Assembly (NCBI GenBank): GCA_032622095.1
Contig: CP136069.1
Span: forward strand, 52,870,760-52,934,759
DNA: 64,000 bases
Reading direction: 5' to 3'
Origin: Siphonodentalium dalli
Lineage: Eukaryota; Mollusca; Scaphopoda; Gadilida; Siphonodentaliidae
This document shows, one piece after another, positions 23,641 to 36,661 of this stretch. The position numbers and the translations under genes are program-made. Numbering within the stretch: the first letter of the stretch is position 1; each line of letters begins with the position of its first letter. The notes beneath the pieces are model-generated. The model was not told the origin of the DNA and did no database searches. It was given only the letters and a program-made list of their open reading frames with translations.

Positions 23641-24730
23641 CAAATGCATGCCTCCACATGGTGTTTCATAGTACTAACTTCGGGGCCAAATTGATGTCAC
23701 ACTGCACAAATAGCTCACTTCACGAGATGTTAAAAGTCCGCGCAACTATATGAGCATCTCACATATAAGGGACCGGGTGAAGTGACCGATTATGCGATTA
23801 ATTATAATATAAGTAAGCTTTCCGCGCCCGGTGATTTCATGCATACTGGCGTGCAGTTTTTGGTTTGTTTAGAGAGATAATTGTGATTATAGCTACACCC
23901 GTGCAAAACGAACACGAGACCTGGTGATGAGTATATATAACATGTCATTCATCTTAAATGCATTTGTCTTCAGGGACAGGATTTGTTAATTTGGCGTGTC
24001 TCTCTCAACATCGGTCAAACCATTCGACAGAGAAATGGTATATAATATGACGTGGTGGCAATCAGGCGAGTAATTTACAATAATTATGATACAAAACTTC
24101 GCAAGAAAACATAAATAATTCGCGACCTGATTTCCATTCTGTCCTAAGTGCATTTTTTGTGTTTCCGAGTAAATCGATTTTTAAATTTCAAAGTTCTGGA
24201 AATTGGTTGTTATTAGACTTATGGTGGATATCCTGGTATCTGCCGAGAAGTCAGTATTCATTCTGCCAATAACCATCAACTTCGATAAGGAGATGCTCTT
24301 TCTTATATGATATTTCGACCAGATTCGGGAGGTGGGGTGCGATTTTTTTGCATTTAGCACAATATGGACTCAGTCTTAGTAGAATATTTTTCGTGGGACA
24401 CTATGGAAACGGAAATTTTTTCAGGACCGGTCTGTTCCAAGTGGTGATTATAAAAGAGATAATACGCACTTGGGACAACATGAAGAAATATTTAGTCTCA
24501 ATTTACCATATAACATGATAGAATTAGAGATTACAATGTGAGCAGAGTGTGATATGTGCGCTCTTTGGAACAGTTAGCCAGCACATCGACATAGAAACAA
24601 GCATTTTGAATTGGTGTTGTATGGAAAGCATGCGACTCTTGATGATATATTGCATACGTAATGTTGATATGGCTTCATGGAATGTACTCTTCGTTAATGT
24701 TACATTGCGAATTTGACGCGTATATATTAG
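23641..24730. other. No gene recognised
   Basis: AT-rich sequence without recognised domains. A ~40-bp stretch around ATTCGCGACCTGATTTCCAT (24118) recurs in reverse complement at about 29745-29785, outside the palindrome arms. This hints that the inverted duplication once extended further. Confidence 0.45.
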
Positions 24731-27700
24731 TCCAGGAGATATTGGTCGACATCTGCACCCCCACCAGGACTCAACTTCACCCCACTAATTTTCTTTCGTA
24801 ATGTCTCCTCTAATTTGTTTCGGTTGTTAACAAGAAAAAAAGTGGCCGCAGAGATTCCAGACAAGATGGCGTCCATCGTGGCGGCCATTTTGTTTATATG
24901 CATCATGTCTCTTTGGTCGCCGTTATAGTAAAGATTATATAAAAAGCGGTCTTGTTTTCCGCTCGATTCGTTATGCTAATATACAACCCTCACAAATTAG
25001 CCAAAAGTCCGACACCAGAATCCAATATGGCGGCCAAGATGGCCGCCGAAATGTGAATATATGCTATTTTTCTTACATTTTACCACCTTTCGTTTGTCTC
25101 TATGGGAAAATATTGGCAACTTGGAGTGAATTTATACATTTATCGTATAGAAGAGTCATTGACGAACACAATGGGATCATAATATACATTCATAGCGGGA
25201 TAGTTTTGTCCAATAACAAGTTTCCCAAATGCCGGTATAATAGGTCAAAGCCGAACCAACACTAATAACGCGATGTAATGTTTCGAATCAATGAAAGTTA
25301 TTGCTATCATAACAACACCCATGCATATATATGTGCAGGAGATACTCGAGCTAGGATTTCTCTTATACCTGAGTTGTGGAATATTTATCCAAATCCAAGA
25401 CGGCTGCCAAAATGGCCACCAGAAATAGAAAAATCGCCAAAAATTGCTGATTTTAACATCAGTGATTGTTATTGTCACGACAATTCCACACCTGTTAACT
25501 ATTGTGAGTTGGGAACACTTAGGCGAAGTACTTTCATTATACCATATCCAAATAAAAGTTCCCCAGATCTAAAATGGCGCCCACAATGGCGGAAAGATTT
25601 TGAAAAATCACCGAAATTCCCTCATATTCACATCATTGGGCATTATTTTCGAGACAACTGCACACATGCGGACAGTTGATTTGGAAATACTGAGGTGAAG
25701 TAATTACCTTGCATCTCATACAATAAATTGTTTTCCAAATCGATGATGGCGCCCAAAATGGAGACCGAAATTTGAAATCAAGCTCACATTCCTTTACTTT
25801 CTTACGATGGTCGTTATTGTTACGCGAATTCTGCCCACAATTACATGTTCATATGGAACATTGATATGAAGTATTCATTTGAGTTTGGCAAACTCTCACA
25901 GTCAAGATGGTGGCCAAACTGGCGGCCATAAATTGAAAAGAAGTCGATATTATCACATACTAATTTCAACTTTTTGTCATTATATCGATACGTATGGACG
26001 ATACTGTACATACTATAGGCCATTTATTAGTTTCAACATAAGTCGTAGCCTTCTGGAATGATGAAAACCCACAATTAATCATCGCGATGTGGCATTTCGA
26101 AATCCATTGTCCACCATAAGCGCCCACAATGGCCGTTTAGGTGCGCCAAATAGCCATAGTATGGCCTCCAAAAATCAAAACAACAGTACCTGAGCTTATT
26201 CTGATTTGCCACATTCAGCATTATCTGCATGGACCAGTTTCCGTCTCTTCGTCAGATTAATCTATCTCTCTCACACCATCACAGTTTTCTACACTTCTTT
26301 TTAGAAAGGTCACACTAATCGGAATATTTCAAACAATACATATGCCGGTGTCCAGCTCACGTGTTTGTCTCGAAAGTTGGGAATTCTTATCCTTATTCTT
26401 TGCGATCTTCATTCGTGGTATAGCTTATGGTATAATTCAGATGCTACATATGGGATCTGGGCGTTATTTTGTGCGATAAACTAGAAAGGAATGTGGTCGA
26501 TGCGTATACTAGCTTTCAGAAGGACCTCGCTATCTGCGTATTTTCAGCTTTGGTGACCTAATGGGGATAAAAACATATACACCTGGTGATCTTACCAAAC
26601 AGCCACTTCTCAATATATGGATCATCAATTCACATACTCATCTAATGCACTGACGTACCCGGACAACTTATATATATGGCTTCGAATGTTGAAAGCCAGA
26701 CATTTGACGGATGCCTTTCTGCTAAGGCGTAGAAGACCATAATGCATAACATACCCACACGTCTTGACCATGAACAAAAGAAAAATCTTGTTGCGTACAG
26801 CAATTGTCTCATCGAACAAATTCAAGCAGATAATAACAATACGCACGGTGCTAGTTTGTGGGCATGTGTCATGATAGTGGAAATGAAATTGGACCATGAC
26901 TGCACCGCCCTTCTTTGGGTATGTTTTAGATTCAGACATGATCTCATGTGTGGCTTTGCTTTACTTGTATGCTAAGACTGTTCCCATCCGTTTGGAAGCC
27001 GTTCACAATCAACTGGACCAGGCGTGTACCACTGGCTACTACTATATAAGCCCCACCCAGACTGGGGTGTAGTCTTAAAGACGATGCCTTTCATAGTTGG
27101 TTGATATGTCATACACACACTGGGTGGTGGTCGGTATGGTTCAAGAAAGTACAAATGCCATCAACACAAGGGTGAAATGTTCAACGCGAAGAACATCAAG
27201 AGGAATGTTACGTTGATGAGATCTTGCATTCAGTTCAACATACGTTGGGTACACCAAGTGATTTCTTGGCAACATCACCATTCCGACCATTTTACAATAG
27301 CCAATTTATTTCATTCCCACTATCATGGCGTATGTCCACAAACTAACACCGCGAGTATTGTTCTTCTCTGCTGGGAGCTATTCGACGAGACGACTGCGGG
27401 ACATCACACAGTTTCCTTAGGATCATGGTCAAGAAATGTGGGTAGTCGGTACATTATGGTCTTCTCCTTCGCAGATATACATCTATCCAAGGGAATGAGA
27501 CAGCTAGCAACCTTCGAAACAATGCCGAAGTTGTCCACATATGCCAATGCGTTCGCTAAGTTTGTGAGTTGACGAACCATCTATTGAGAAGTGACTAGCT
27601 AATTGTGTTCGCCAGGTGTACGTGTCGTTATCCACATGGGGATATGAGACACATACATAGAGATGACATTATGCAAGCTTGTATACTCATCGACCATATG

Positions 27701-29320
27701 CCTTTCTAGTTCAAGATGACGCACAAATCCCATATTTAGCATATTTAAAATCGTAAGCTAGACACCTTAGAATGAATTGTTTGAAACGTTATTATTAGAG
27801 GGACCCTTCTCCCAGGAGGTGTTGAATACTTTGTCGGTGTGAGCGACCCAGATTTACCAGACAAAGAAATGGAAGCTGGTCCAGATAATTATGGACGTGA
27901 TGTGGCAAATCAGAATCTGTTATCAGGTAATTGTTCTAATATTACTGTTCGGCGCACCTACGGTTACGGCCATTATCGGTGCTAAGTGGAGAATGGATTT
28001 CGAAATGCCACATCGCGATATTAATGGTGGGTTTTCGACTTTCCAGAAAGATACGAGCCATTTTATGCATTTTGATACGTATTAAGTTAAACAAATAGAT
28101 TGTTTATGTACAGTTTCGTCCACACATATCGATATTATGACAAAAAGTTGAAATTAGTATGTGAAAATATCCATTTCTTTTCAATTTCTGGCCGCCAATT
28201 TAGCCGCCATCTTGACTGTGAGTATCAATTGGCAAACTCAAATGAATAATTCATATCAATATTCCATTTCAACATGTAATTGGGGGTAGAAATCGCGAAA
28301 CATTAACGCCCATCGTAAGAAAGTATAGGAAATTAAGGAATGTAGGCCTGTTTTAAAATTTCGGTGGCCATTTTGGCCGCCATGTTCGATTTGGAAAAAA
28401 ATTCTTGTACCTCAGTATTTCCAACTCAACTGTAAGCATGGGTGGAGTTGTCTCGACAATAGTATCCAATGATGTGAGGGCATTTCGGTGCCATTGTGGC
28501 GCCATTTTGGAAACTTTTATTTGGATATGGTACAATGACAGTTCTTCGTCTAAGTGTTCCCAATTCACAATAATAAGCAGGTGTGGAGTTGTCGTGACAA
28601 TAACGCTCACTGATGTTAAAATCAGCGATTTTCGGCAATTTTTCTAATTCTGGTGGCCATTTTGGGTGAATATTCCTCAACTCAGGTATAAGAGGAATCA
28701 TAACTCGATTATCTCCTGCACATATATGCATGGGTGTTGTTATGATAGTAATAATTTTCATTGATTCGAAACATTACATCGCGTTATTAGCGTCGATTCG
28801 GCTTTGACCTATTATATCGGCATTTGGGGAAAACGAGATATCGGACAAAAATATCCCACAATTAATATATATTATGATCCCATTGTGTTCGTCAATGATT
28901 CTTCTATACGATAAATGTATAAATTCACGCCAAGATGCCAATATATTCCCATAGAGACAAACAAAAAGTGGTGAAATGTCAGAAAAATAGCATATTTTCA
29001 CATTTCGGCGGCCATCTTGGCCGCCATATTAGATTATGGTGTCGGACGTTTGGCTAATTTGTAAGGGTTATGTATTGGCATAACGAATCGAGCAGAAAAC
29101 AAGACCGCATTTGATATAATCTTTACGATAACGGCGATCAAAGAGACCTGGTGCATATAAAAAAATGGACGCCATGATGGACGCCATCTTGTCTGGAGTC
29201 TCTGTGGCCACTTTTTTTTCTTGTTAACAACCGAAAAAAATTAGAGGAGACATTAAGAAAGAAAATTAGTGGGGTGAAGTTGAGTCCTGGGGTGCAGAGG
29301 TCGACCAATATCTCCTCGAC
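24731..29320. repeat. 4.6-kb imperfect palindrome (foldback family, arms ~2.2 kb)
   Basis: The left arm starts at GTCCAGGAGATATTGGTCGAC (24731) and its complement ends the right arm at about 29320. Matching blocks pair with coordinate sums near 54050-54190, placing the centre at about 27030-27090. There CTACTACTATATAAGCCCCA and a complementary ACTGGGGTGTAGT lie. Arms differ by many substitutions and indels. The arms are homologous to 11720-14740 and to 3600-4059. Regularly spaced ATGGCGGCC/ATGGCGCCC motifs mark each arm. All open frames here (up to 133 residues) are shared repeat sequence without a known domain. Confidence 0.8.
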
Positions 29321-30004
29321 TACGTGTGTTTCTTTTCGCGGGAAAAATTTTCTCTGTTCGATCGCAACTTGAGTTGCAACCTGTTCGATGTGAGAGAATT
29401 TAGCAAAATATTTCAGTTCCATCCTGTAGTAAGTGACAGTTCGTAAAGCCGAACTGCACATAGAACAACATCGATCTGAATAATTATCTGTTGTATCTGA
29501 AACTCAAGATAGAATTCATCTTTGTTTTTAAAAGACAGGATATAACTGGCTTTATAAGTGTTTTTTAGTTATAGGACATAATGGTTCTAAGAAATAGTGT
29601 TTTTATGCAGAACGGACAGAAAAGAATAGCTAATATCGCCGCGAAAACAACAGATACCGCTTAGGGGCCGGTATCGTAAGACGCGGAATTTGATGCCGAT
29701 TCCAACGATACCCATACGGACGTTTCGTACCAGCATGTCACTTAGGACAGAATGGAAATCAGGTCGCGAATTATGTGTGCTCTATATCCACGAACATACT
29801 GGCCTACAGCCGAAGCTCACATGATCTGTTCTCCTAGTAGGGTAATTCATCCACTCATTCACTTATAGGAACGCGGCACTGGTGTGTTGGTGTAACTTAC
29901 CATCTCCCCCATACTTTGGTCATGTCTTGCCCGATACAACCTCAGTTGGAAATTACATACTAAAAATTGGTTCATATTTTTTTTTAGGTATTTAGTGTGT
30001 AAAT
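29321..30004. other. No gene recognised
   Basis: Contains the outlying partner (29745-29785) of the 24118 segment. Otherwise no repeat or exon was recognised. Confidence 0.4.
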
Positions 30005-30265
30005 TGATTTCAGACAAAAACCCGCATATTTAGATAATTTAAATAATTGCCGCCAAATCTGTGACCTGAAATGGTCACCAGATGAAAAAGTCTAAAGGTA
30101 GGGGTTGTCTTATCCAACAGTTGGAAGAACCCGTTGTAAATTCGATGAAAACTTGAACCTAACAGGGGGTGCAAATAGAAGTTCCTGAAAGGGGTGCATA
30201 AAGAAACTCTAGGTGAACACCACCAATAGGGACCCTCCAGCCACGTCCATGCTAACACATGATTT
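30005..30265. repeat. Possible dispersed repeat (GGGGTGCAAAT family)
   Basis: GGGGGTGCAAATAGAAGTTC with GGGGTGCATAAAGAAACTC (near 30165-30215) resembles GGGGTGCAAATGGAGTTCTG at 33224. Neighbouring words suggest a loose relation to the GTTGGAAATTTC family at 31.6, 33.1, 41.1 and 54.6 kb. Confidence 0.35.
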
Positions 30266-31370
30266 ACACTGATTTAATGTTTCCATTCGCTGTACATTTC
30301 CGGGACTATAATATCGAATAACACTGAATAGTCTATACTATTAATATGACAGAACAAAAAACACAAACAATCATACACGTTTTCGCCCTTGCACATGCAC
30401 CCTCACCTTAAAGATGGTCCATATACCGACCTGTCTGAATGATAATGGGGATATTTTCAAGCAGAAACGGTCAGAATGCGAAGTATATCATCCGCATCTT
30501 TGACATTCCAGATCCGATTTGGCGACATCTCATCGCAGGATCGATCCGCGGCTTTGACACCCGAAATTATGGTCGGTACCCACACATGGTCGCGGATAGT
30601 ATTTTTATGAACCGCTCTGTATGCTAGACAATTTTATGGTTAATTAAACATATATTTCTCTATTGATACACGCATTATCCACCGTCAGTGGCTGATAATA
30701 ATGTTTCAAACGAACTACATAACGTCAAAAAGTGTCTACTATTTTATGATAAAATCGTAAATGAGCCGGAATTTCCATTAAATTTATCGGGGTGAGAGCA
30801 AGCTATCCCATTGAGGGAACATTCCACTTCATGAAATTATGTTTTGAATAGTGGATATCACCATTCAACTGGGAGATATGTAGATTCATCTGAGGGAAGA
30901 TGTGTTCATTTACCAATACCGCATGGTCTGGTTTGGCGATACCTTCCGGGGGTGTGGTCACGATGGAAACATATCACTAAAGACATTAAAAAGTAGAGAT
31001 GAATGGCATGCTGTAATGAAGAACAGCTAGTGTATGACCCAATCCGTGATGATAAATATCCACCATACCAGCTATCCCCGGGCGTCCGTATATAATTACG
31101 TCTACCATATGGTACCAGACATATTCGGACATCATGAGAAAGTGTTGACATTTCCCCCTACTTCGTGGATGGTATATGGCACCCAGACACTTCAGACGCA
31201 GATGTTCTACTAGTTAGGATCAGTTAGACAACAATGCCCACATACTTCTTCGTTATTCAGCGGGCTTACTCGTTTGATTTCAATTTAACCCTTTTCACTA
31301 TAATTGCAGATACCTGGTTAGACGGTCTCCATTGATGGGAGCACATTGGAATTTCCCACTGCACCACTTA
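30266..31370. other. No gene recognised
   Basis: Mixed-composition sequence with short frames only (30439-30627, 30906-31151). No splice-bounded exon or known domain was identified. Confidence 0.45.
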
Positions 31371-31578
31371 ACCCTTCCATGAATAGAGCTTCCTGAATTT
31401 TACGAAAACCCTGTGCAAATGTATTGTGTTATATGTGTGAGTCTCTCATAGGGAGACTCGGATATATATTATAATATATTGGCCTAACACTACTTACATT
31501 GACATTGTACGCCAGTGCATTCTCTTATATGTAGAGGCTCCCTATGGGAGACTAACATATATAAGATAACGCACTGGC
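31370..31578. repeat. Hairpin-family copy with lead-in CCCTTCCATGA
   Basis: TTAACCCTTCCATGAATAGAG with CTTCCTGAATTTTACGAAAA leads to a hairpin at 31511-31578. Its arms are GCCAGTGCATTCTCTTATAT and the near-complement ATATAAGATAACGCACTGGC, with loop GGCTCCCTATGGGAGAC. The core CATTCTCTTATAT is shared with 5588-5644. Confidence 0.75.
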
Positions 31579-31609
31579 ACATTATATGTAATGCTGCACC
31601 AGCGCAGCC

Positions 31610-31850
31610 CCCGCATGAAAGGGTTAAACCAGACCCAATTGCCAAACTCCGGGAAAGTGAATTTGCACCCTTCCAGTACCTCAGTGTTTAAATATACATC
31701 TATACGATTGGAATTTTTCAAAAATAATTCTCCAAAAACTAGTAAAAGATGCGACCATTGGTCTAAAAACAACATTCCCTCTAAATACCGATTGGGACAA
31801 TTGCAACCTATTTTTGTGAATTTTCCAACTGATGTGACGGAAATTATATT
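31610..31850 (+). repeat. Dispersed repeat, GAATTTTCCAACTGATGT family
   Basis: TTGGTCTAAAAACAACATTCCC and GTGAATTTTCCAACTGATGTG match the order of similar blocks at 41.1-41.35 kb and 54.55-54.84 kb. It lacks the terminal TGTCAGGTATGAA seen in those copies. Confidence 0.55.
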
Positions 31851-32060
31851 TTTAGTGTTTTTTTTCCAATGTTTTGACTAGAATAATAACTTAGGAATCT
31901 CTTTGCAAGAATTATAATATGTATACTTTGGTAAGCCTAATAAATTCCCAGTTATCAAGTTACATTTGTACATTAAATGAATTTAAAATAAAAGCGGTTG
32001 GTATGGGATAATGTTTCTGATGTTTGATCGATTAGACAAGCGATAACTATCGCTGAATCG
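31851..32060. other. No gene recognised
   Basis: Short AT-rich interval. Confidence 0.4.
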
Positions 32061-32063
32061 TGG

Positions 32064-32215
32064 TTTAACCCTTCCATGACTGGAGCTTCCTGAAATTTAG
32101 CGAAAAAAACTGTGGCAATGCATAATCTTATATATGCGAATTTTATTTACCTCGGCCTCGGCCAGTATATGCCTCTTATATAGGCGAGGCTCCCTATTGG
32201 AGACACGCACTAGGT
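32064..32215. repeat. Hairpin-family copy, degenerate
   Basis: The lead-in TTAACCCTTCCATGACTGGA with GCTTCCTGAAATTTAGCGAA is followed by GCAATGCATAATCTTATATATG. Complementary TATATAGGCGAGGCTCCC (about 32177-32195) sits close to CTCGGCCTCGGCC. Confidence 0.65.
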
Positions 32216-32944
32216 GCACGTGTAAACTTGTGTCACACCACTCAGAGTCGTTATTTCGTGGGAGAATCTGGATTCAGAATCATAAACCGATTACGGGGTT
32301 GGGCTAAATCGAGATTACACAGATTCTAGGTCAGATTTTGAAATCCACGTGGTCTCCGATACTATGTTTAAATGTTCCCCCAGCGTCAAACATGGCTGAT
32401 GTATTTGACATAAGTATCATTTGTATATTATATTGATAATGTTCATGTTTGTTGTGAAAGTCATGCTTTTATTCTATGTGTATGTACATGGCACTTAATT
32501 AGCTGCCAATCCGACTTAATCGCATCTTTTTTTCAAGTTAAAGTGTGTTTATTGGTGTGGGCAATCATTTCTAACAGCTCTAGATCTCCTGAATCAAATT
32601 CCGAAGACGTTGTGGAGAACACACGAAACTTGTCAGTTGTACAGGGACGTGGCGACAGGGGTTGCTTGGGGTGTCTCGACCCCCCCCCGAACTTTGGTAC
32701 AATTTTCTTAGCTGTACACTCATTTATACGTGAGACAAATCAGGATTCTTTTGACTAACTATTCCAAATAATTATACGTACAAGCCAGCAAACGCAACAA
32801 ACAAACCCGACTTTAAACAAATACAAATACAGACTTATGACTAACTTGGGGGAGGGGTTGACCGGTGATCTGTATATATGTTCAACTTGTTTTGGTAGTC
32901 ATGTTGCTTTGCCATTACTAATTATTTATTTTTCAGTGTAATAA
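32216..32944. other. No gene recognised; poly-C at 32681
   Basis: A frame at 32543-32758 crosses a run of nine C and is not supported. No domains are seen. Confidence 0.4.
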
Positions 32945-33330
32945 CATATGGGAGAGGGGGGTACCCATAAGTGAGTCAGCACTTGTCCTCCAATCCAACT
33001 GTCTGTATAAACAAATGCATGTGTTATATATCATGCGTTATATAAATCTGACAAATAAATATGTTTAAACTAAACTTTGGTACATTTCCAGCAGCTGGAA
33101 ATTTCATGCCTGACACAACATTAGTTGGACATTGATTTGACACCATATATAGGTTGGAATTGTTCTCATTGTTTGATTTTTGGTAATTTTCCAATCTTAT
33201 GGATGTCAGGTTGGATATTTCTAAGGGGTGCAAATGGAGTTCTGCGAAGCTGTGAGTTTGATGTTTGGTTCAATGGGGGGGGGGGGGGGGTGCACTTGGC
33301 CGGAAATTGTATGGACCTGGGAACACTCTA
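32945..33330 (-). repeat. Two dispersed repeats and a poly-G tract
   Basis: 32945-33080 is the reverse complement of 5040-5165. 33080-33135, reverse complemented, gives CCAACTAATGTTGTGTCAGG then CATGAAATTTCC, matching 41.27 and 54.75 kb. A run of 13 or more G lies near 33277-33290. Confidence 0.65.
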
Positions 33331-34299
33331 GCCACGTACCTAGAACTTGTACGTGTTGATATTTAAATCAAATTGACTGACATTTCAACTATAAAGTTCT
33401 GAGATCCTAGAATAAGCTTTACGTTTGTGTTTGTGCGATTGGGAGATGCAGCTCACGTGCGATCACAAGACCACAGTATTAGCTTCATGGGCAAAGCTTT
33501 ATTTTCTAACTAATGCACAGCACGTTGGCCAAAAATTACTGTGTTTCTTCACTATACCGAGACTATTGTGCAAAACGACTGCATTTAACGAAACAAAACA
33601 TTTTACTTATGAAACTGCGACAAGACTAGTACATACGTGTATCTGTTAAATCCATCGATATCATATAATCCTACTGTTCCTTGAATAAGAAGGAACATAT
33701 GATAACGGACAAATCAGAAGACACATCCATGCAGGTTCACGTGAATATGGTCAATGGTTACGTATCCACCAAATTTGATATCGACATGCGTTCTGGCGGT
33801 ATTTTATGGATGGAATTATGAAATGAACACGATGAAAGTGACAATGAAATTGACAATGATTTGCTATAAGTTCGCCATTAGCCGAAGTGCTCCCCCAGCG
33901 CTACTATCAATAACATTATTAGGCTAATTTCAGTAATATTCTCCCCGTTCACACCCGATAACACAAATTTGTCTCCGCATTTAAAATTCTTTGATATAGT
34001 TCGTTTATATTCTACAATAATTTGTACCCAAGGGACGGATTCTTATGTTTTATTGTGTTTTTAAACTCCGAGGTGGGGAAATCGCGGTTTGTTTACATTA
34101 TGAATGTTCTGATTCCGATTACGGAATCAGAATCTGAATCCAGATTACGACAAAATAACGATTACAGTCTGTTCATTTACTTATTCTGGTCTGTTATTTT
34201 ACCGAACCACGTCGCACGGAGTGTAATCCGTAATCTGAATCCAGATTCTCCCACCAAATAACGACTCTGGGGATTAATTACGACTCTAATGAACCAGGT
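33331..34299. other. No gene recognised
   Basis: Short frames only. A local repeat of AATCTGAATCCAGATT (near 34131 and 34232), with flanking GATTACGGAATC, forms small palindromes. Confidence 0.45.
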
Positions 34300-34836
34300 C
34301 AGCCAATTGATTGATTGCTGGTTCAGAGCTGGGCCAAACCCTCAGGCCAAGCCCATTTGCCATTGTCTGCGAACACACTAAGACTGGACATTATAATAAG
34401 GAAGATTCCGACAAGAGATATTGTTCTCTGTGTGATTGTAGCCAAGTTGAAGACGAGACACATTTTCTCCTCAACTGTCGAGCATATAAACACTTGCGAT
34501 CAAAACTGATGTCATATATTGCGATCGAACATGGACAGACACAATTTAGTGACGTCGGCTTGCTTACTCAGCTAATGAATCGGTATCCTCTTCAAGTAGC
34601 TAAATTTCTTTATAGTGCTTATCAAAAAAGACAAGATCTTCTTAGCAAAACCTTTTCTATCCCATAAATGTGCACAACAATTTTCTTTATTATTTTTGTT
34701 TAAAGTGACTTATAGGCCTAATTGGCCGGGTGTGTTGTTATTTTGTTACTCGACATTGTTATCACCTGTATGTGATATTTTGTATATACTATACACACAT
34801 GTCACTATAATAAAATATTCGTTCGTTCGTTCGTTA
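34300..34836 (+). pseudogene. Non-LTR retrotransposon 3' end (zinc-knuckle C-terminus and tail)
   Basis: The 118-residue frame at 34311-34667 contains RYCSLCDCSQVEDETHFLLN followed by CRAYKHLR. The C-X2-C...H-X4-C arrangement is seen at the C-terminus of CR1-like and related LINE ORF2 proteins. The preceding HTKTGHYNKEDSDK fits the GRY segment. After the stop comes a ~165-base AT-rich 3' region ending AATAAAATATTCGTTCGTTC with further TTCG units, a typical LINE simple-repeat tail. It is truncated at the 5' side, so this is a dead-on-arrival copy. Confidence 0.8.
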
Positions 34837-35304
34837 TAATAGCTGATTCTACTGGGGATAATTAGTTCTGGGACACAATCATAGGCTGATCAACACTGAT
34901 GTAAATGTAAGAGCAACAACCGGGAAAATGAGAAAGTAATTTGGCCCTTGTTTCAGCATAAGCCATATGTTCTCAAGTCCCTGAGTATTATGCAAACACA
35001 ATTAGACGACGGACGTGGACATGTCTGTATTTTGTTAACACATATCTGATTCTGACATTGTCTGAAACCCTACTGTGCGTGTAATTGCCGACGCCTGCGG
35101 ATAGCAGATTACCATTCCAGTAAGTTCCGATTGGGAGTAATTGTCCAAACGCTGGTCAATCAGTTATTATGGTGGCATTGACCTCCGTAACGGCCGTATT
35201 GTCCGTAAACAATATCTCGAGTCCTGAAATAGGACGTATTGCCCTTGTCACGTTTCGATGATTAACATAGATCGATAAATGCACTAAGAATAAGAAATAT
35301 CACC
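34837..35304. other. No gene recognised
   Basis: No domain or repeat identified. Confidence 0.4.
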
Positions 35305-35705
35305 CCTGGTCAAGTGGTCCTGATAATTTGTTATTTTTTTCTCAAGTTGTCATCTTTGCGGTGTTCGGATAAGCTGAACATACACACATTCAAAAACCTA
35401 TATATTGCGAACTATTTTAGTGCTGGTTGTATAAGTTATTGAAAATACACTATAATCAAAATGGCTTTTCACGTCGTTTTGCAAACACCAGCACATCCAT
35501 CATTAAATTTTTCAAAAATAAATATTATCTTTAATTAATACAAACACTGTTTTTTCTCAAGTCGCTCGGATTAGCCAGACACTGGGAAAATGACAACTTT
35601 AGAAAAGATAGTGGTACCTTTTCTAAACAGCATCATAGCAATTGAGCAGGACCCACCAGCACCATGACACATTAGTATGACCACTTGGCCAGTGTGGAAA
35701 TAGGC
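35305..35705. repeat. Inverted pair of a dispersed repeat (also at 60.6 kb)
   Basis: The plus-strand half (CAAGTGGTCCTGATAATTTG, TCAAGTTGTCATCTTTGCGG) extends to about 35540. The reverse-complement half lies at about 35575-35700 (reads CAAGTGGTCATACTAATGTG, TAAAGTTGTCATTTTCCCAG on the minus strand). The plus-strand relative at 60605-60920 has GTGGTCCTGCTAATGTGC and GTTGTCATTTTCGCGGTGG. Confidence 0.7.
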
Positions 35706-36661
35706 CCTATTGCTCTTGTCATATTTCGATGATAAAACAGATCGAAAATACACTAAGAATACGAAGAATGTCGAATTATATACAGCATTTATCTCCCTTG
35801 ATGACTCGATAAGACCGCTGCTATACCAGCGACATTGTCTCAGGTTGTCAAATTTAAAATTTCATTACTCAGACCAATTTTGTGCTACTTTTTTCACATG
35901 CACTCCCCGTGTGGGCCCTGCCGCCCAAGGTAGAATAGGCCTACTGCCCCACTGCGAGGTGTAAGATTCCCCTAATGTGGCACCCTGTTTGCCGTGGGGT
36001 GCATCCCGTGAGGTATGGTGTAGGAGTCCTGGAGGTACCAGGGCGGTCGTATCACGTGAGGCATCGACCTGCGGATGCGACTTAGCTCATGGTCCTCTTT
36101 GGTCCTACATCTCTTCAAGACGGGTGGTTGAGTTGACTCGGCTTAATCAATCGGCTAGTCACGCATCTCCATAGTGTTTAAGATTAAATTTTTGTTATAT
36201 GTTTTATTGCTCGTCTGATGTTTGAAGTATTGTTTTCTGTGTTTACCGTATAATGTTTCTGTTCTCGCCTGTCTCTGTTGTGTTCGTCCTAGTGATTGTT
36301 GAGTGTTGAATCCTGTAGTATTCACGCCTGTCTCACTGTGGAGAGGTATCGAGAGGCTGCAATGTGCAGTGGCTAAACGGGTCACCGCTTCAACTATACC
36401 AGCCTTTGTTCCGACCAAAAATTCGAAGAGAAGTCCACGGCGGATGACTCACTAATGTGGTATTCCCTCAGTACTTGGTACTTCTTGGCTTTGAACATAT
36501 ATTCCATCTTCTTAAGAAATGTTCAAACTGTCAAAGTTCGCATATTGCAAAATTGTGTTGATGCCAGCACTCATACAGAGTCAAAACAAACTCGTCAGTA
36601 CATGTACATGTATACCACTCGCAACATAAGTTGAGGCGACTGATATTATTCCTGTCAGAAC
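35706..36661. other. GC-richer patch 35920-36175, no gene recognised
   Basis: 35920-36175 is noticeably GC-richer than its surroundings and includes GGGGTGCATCCCGTGAGG and GAGGCATCGACCTGCGGATG. It could be the 5' end of a retroelement. No protein family was recognised on either strand. Confidence 0.35.

Noticed and set aside
24900-29000. Frames of 75-133 residues repeated on both strands that might be a gene family
   Set aside because: They are the same foldback repeat seen in direct and inverted copies, with indels that break the frame. No domain was recognised.
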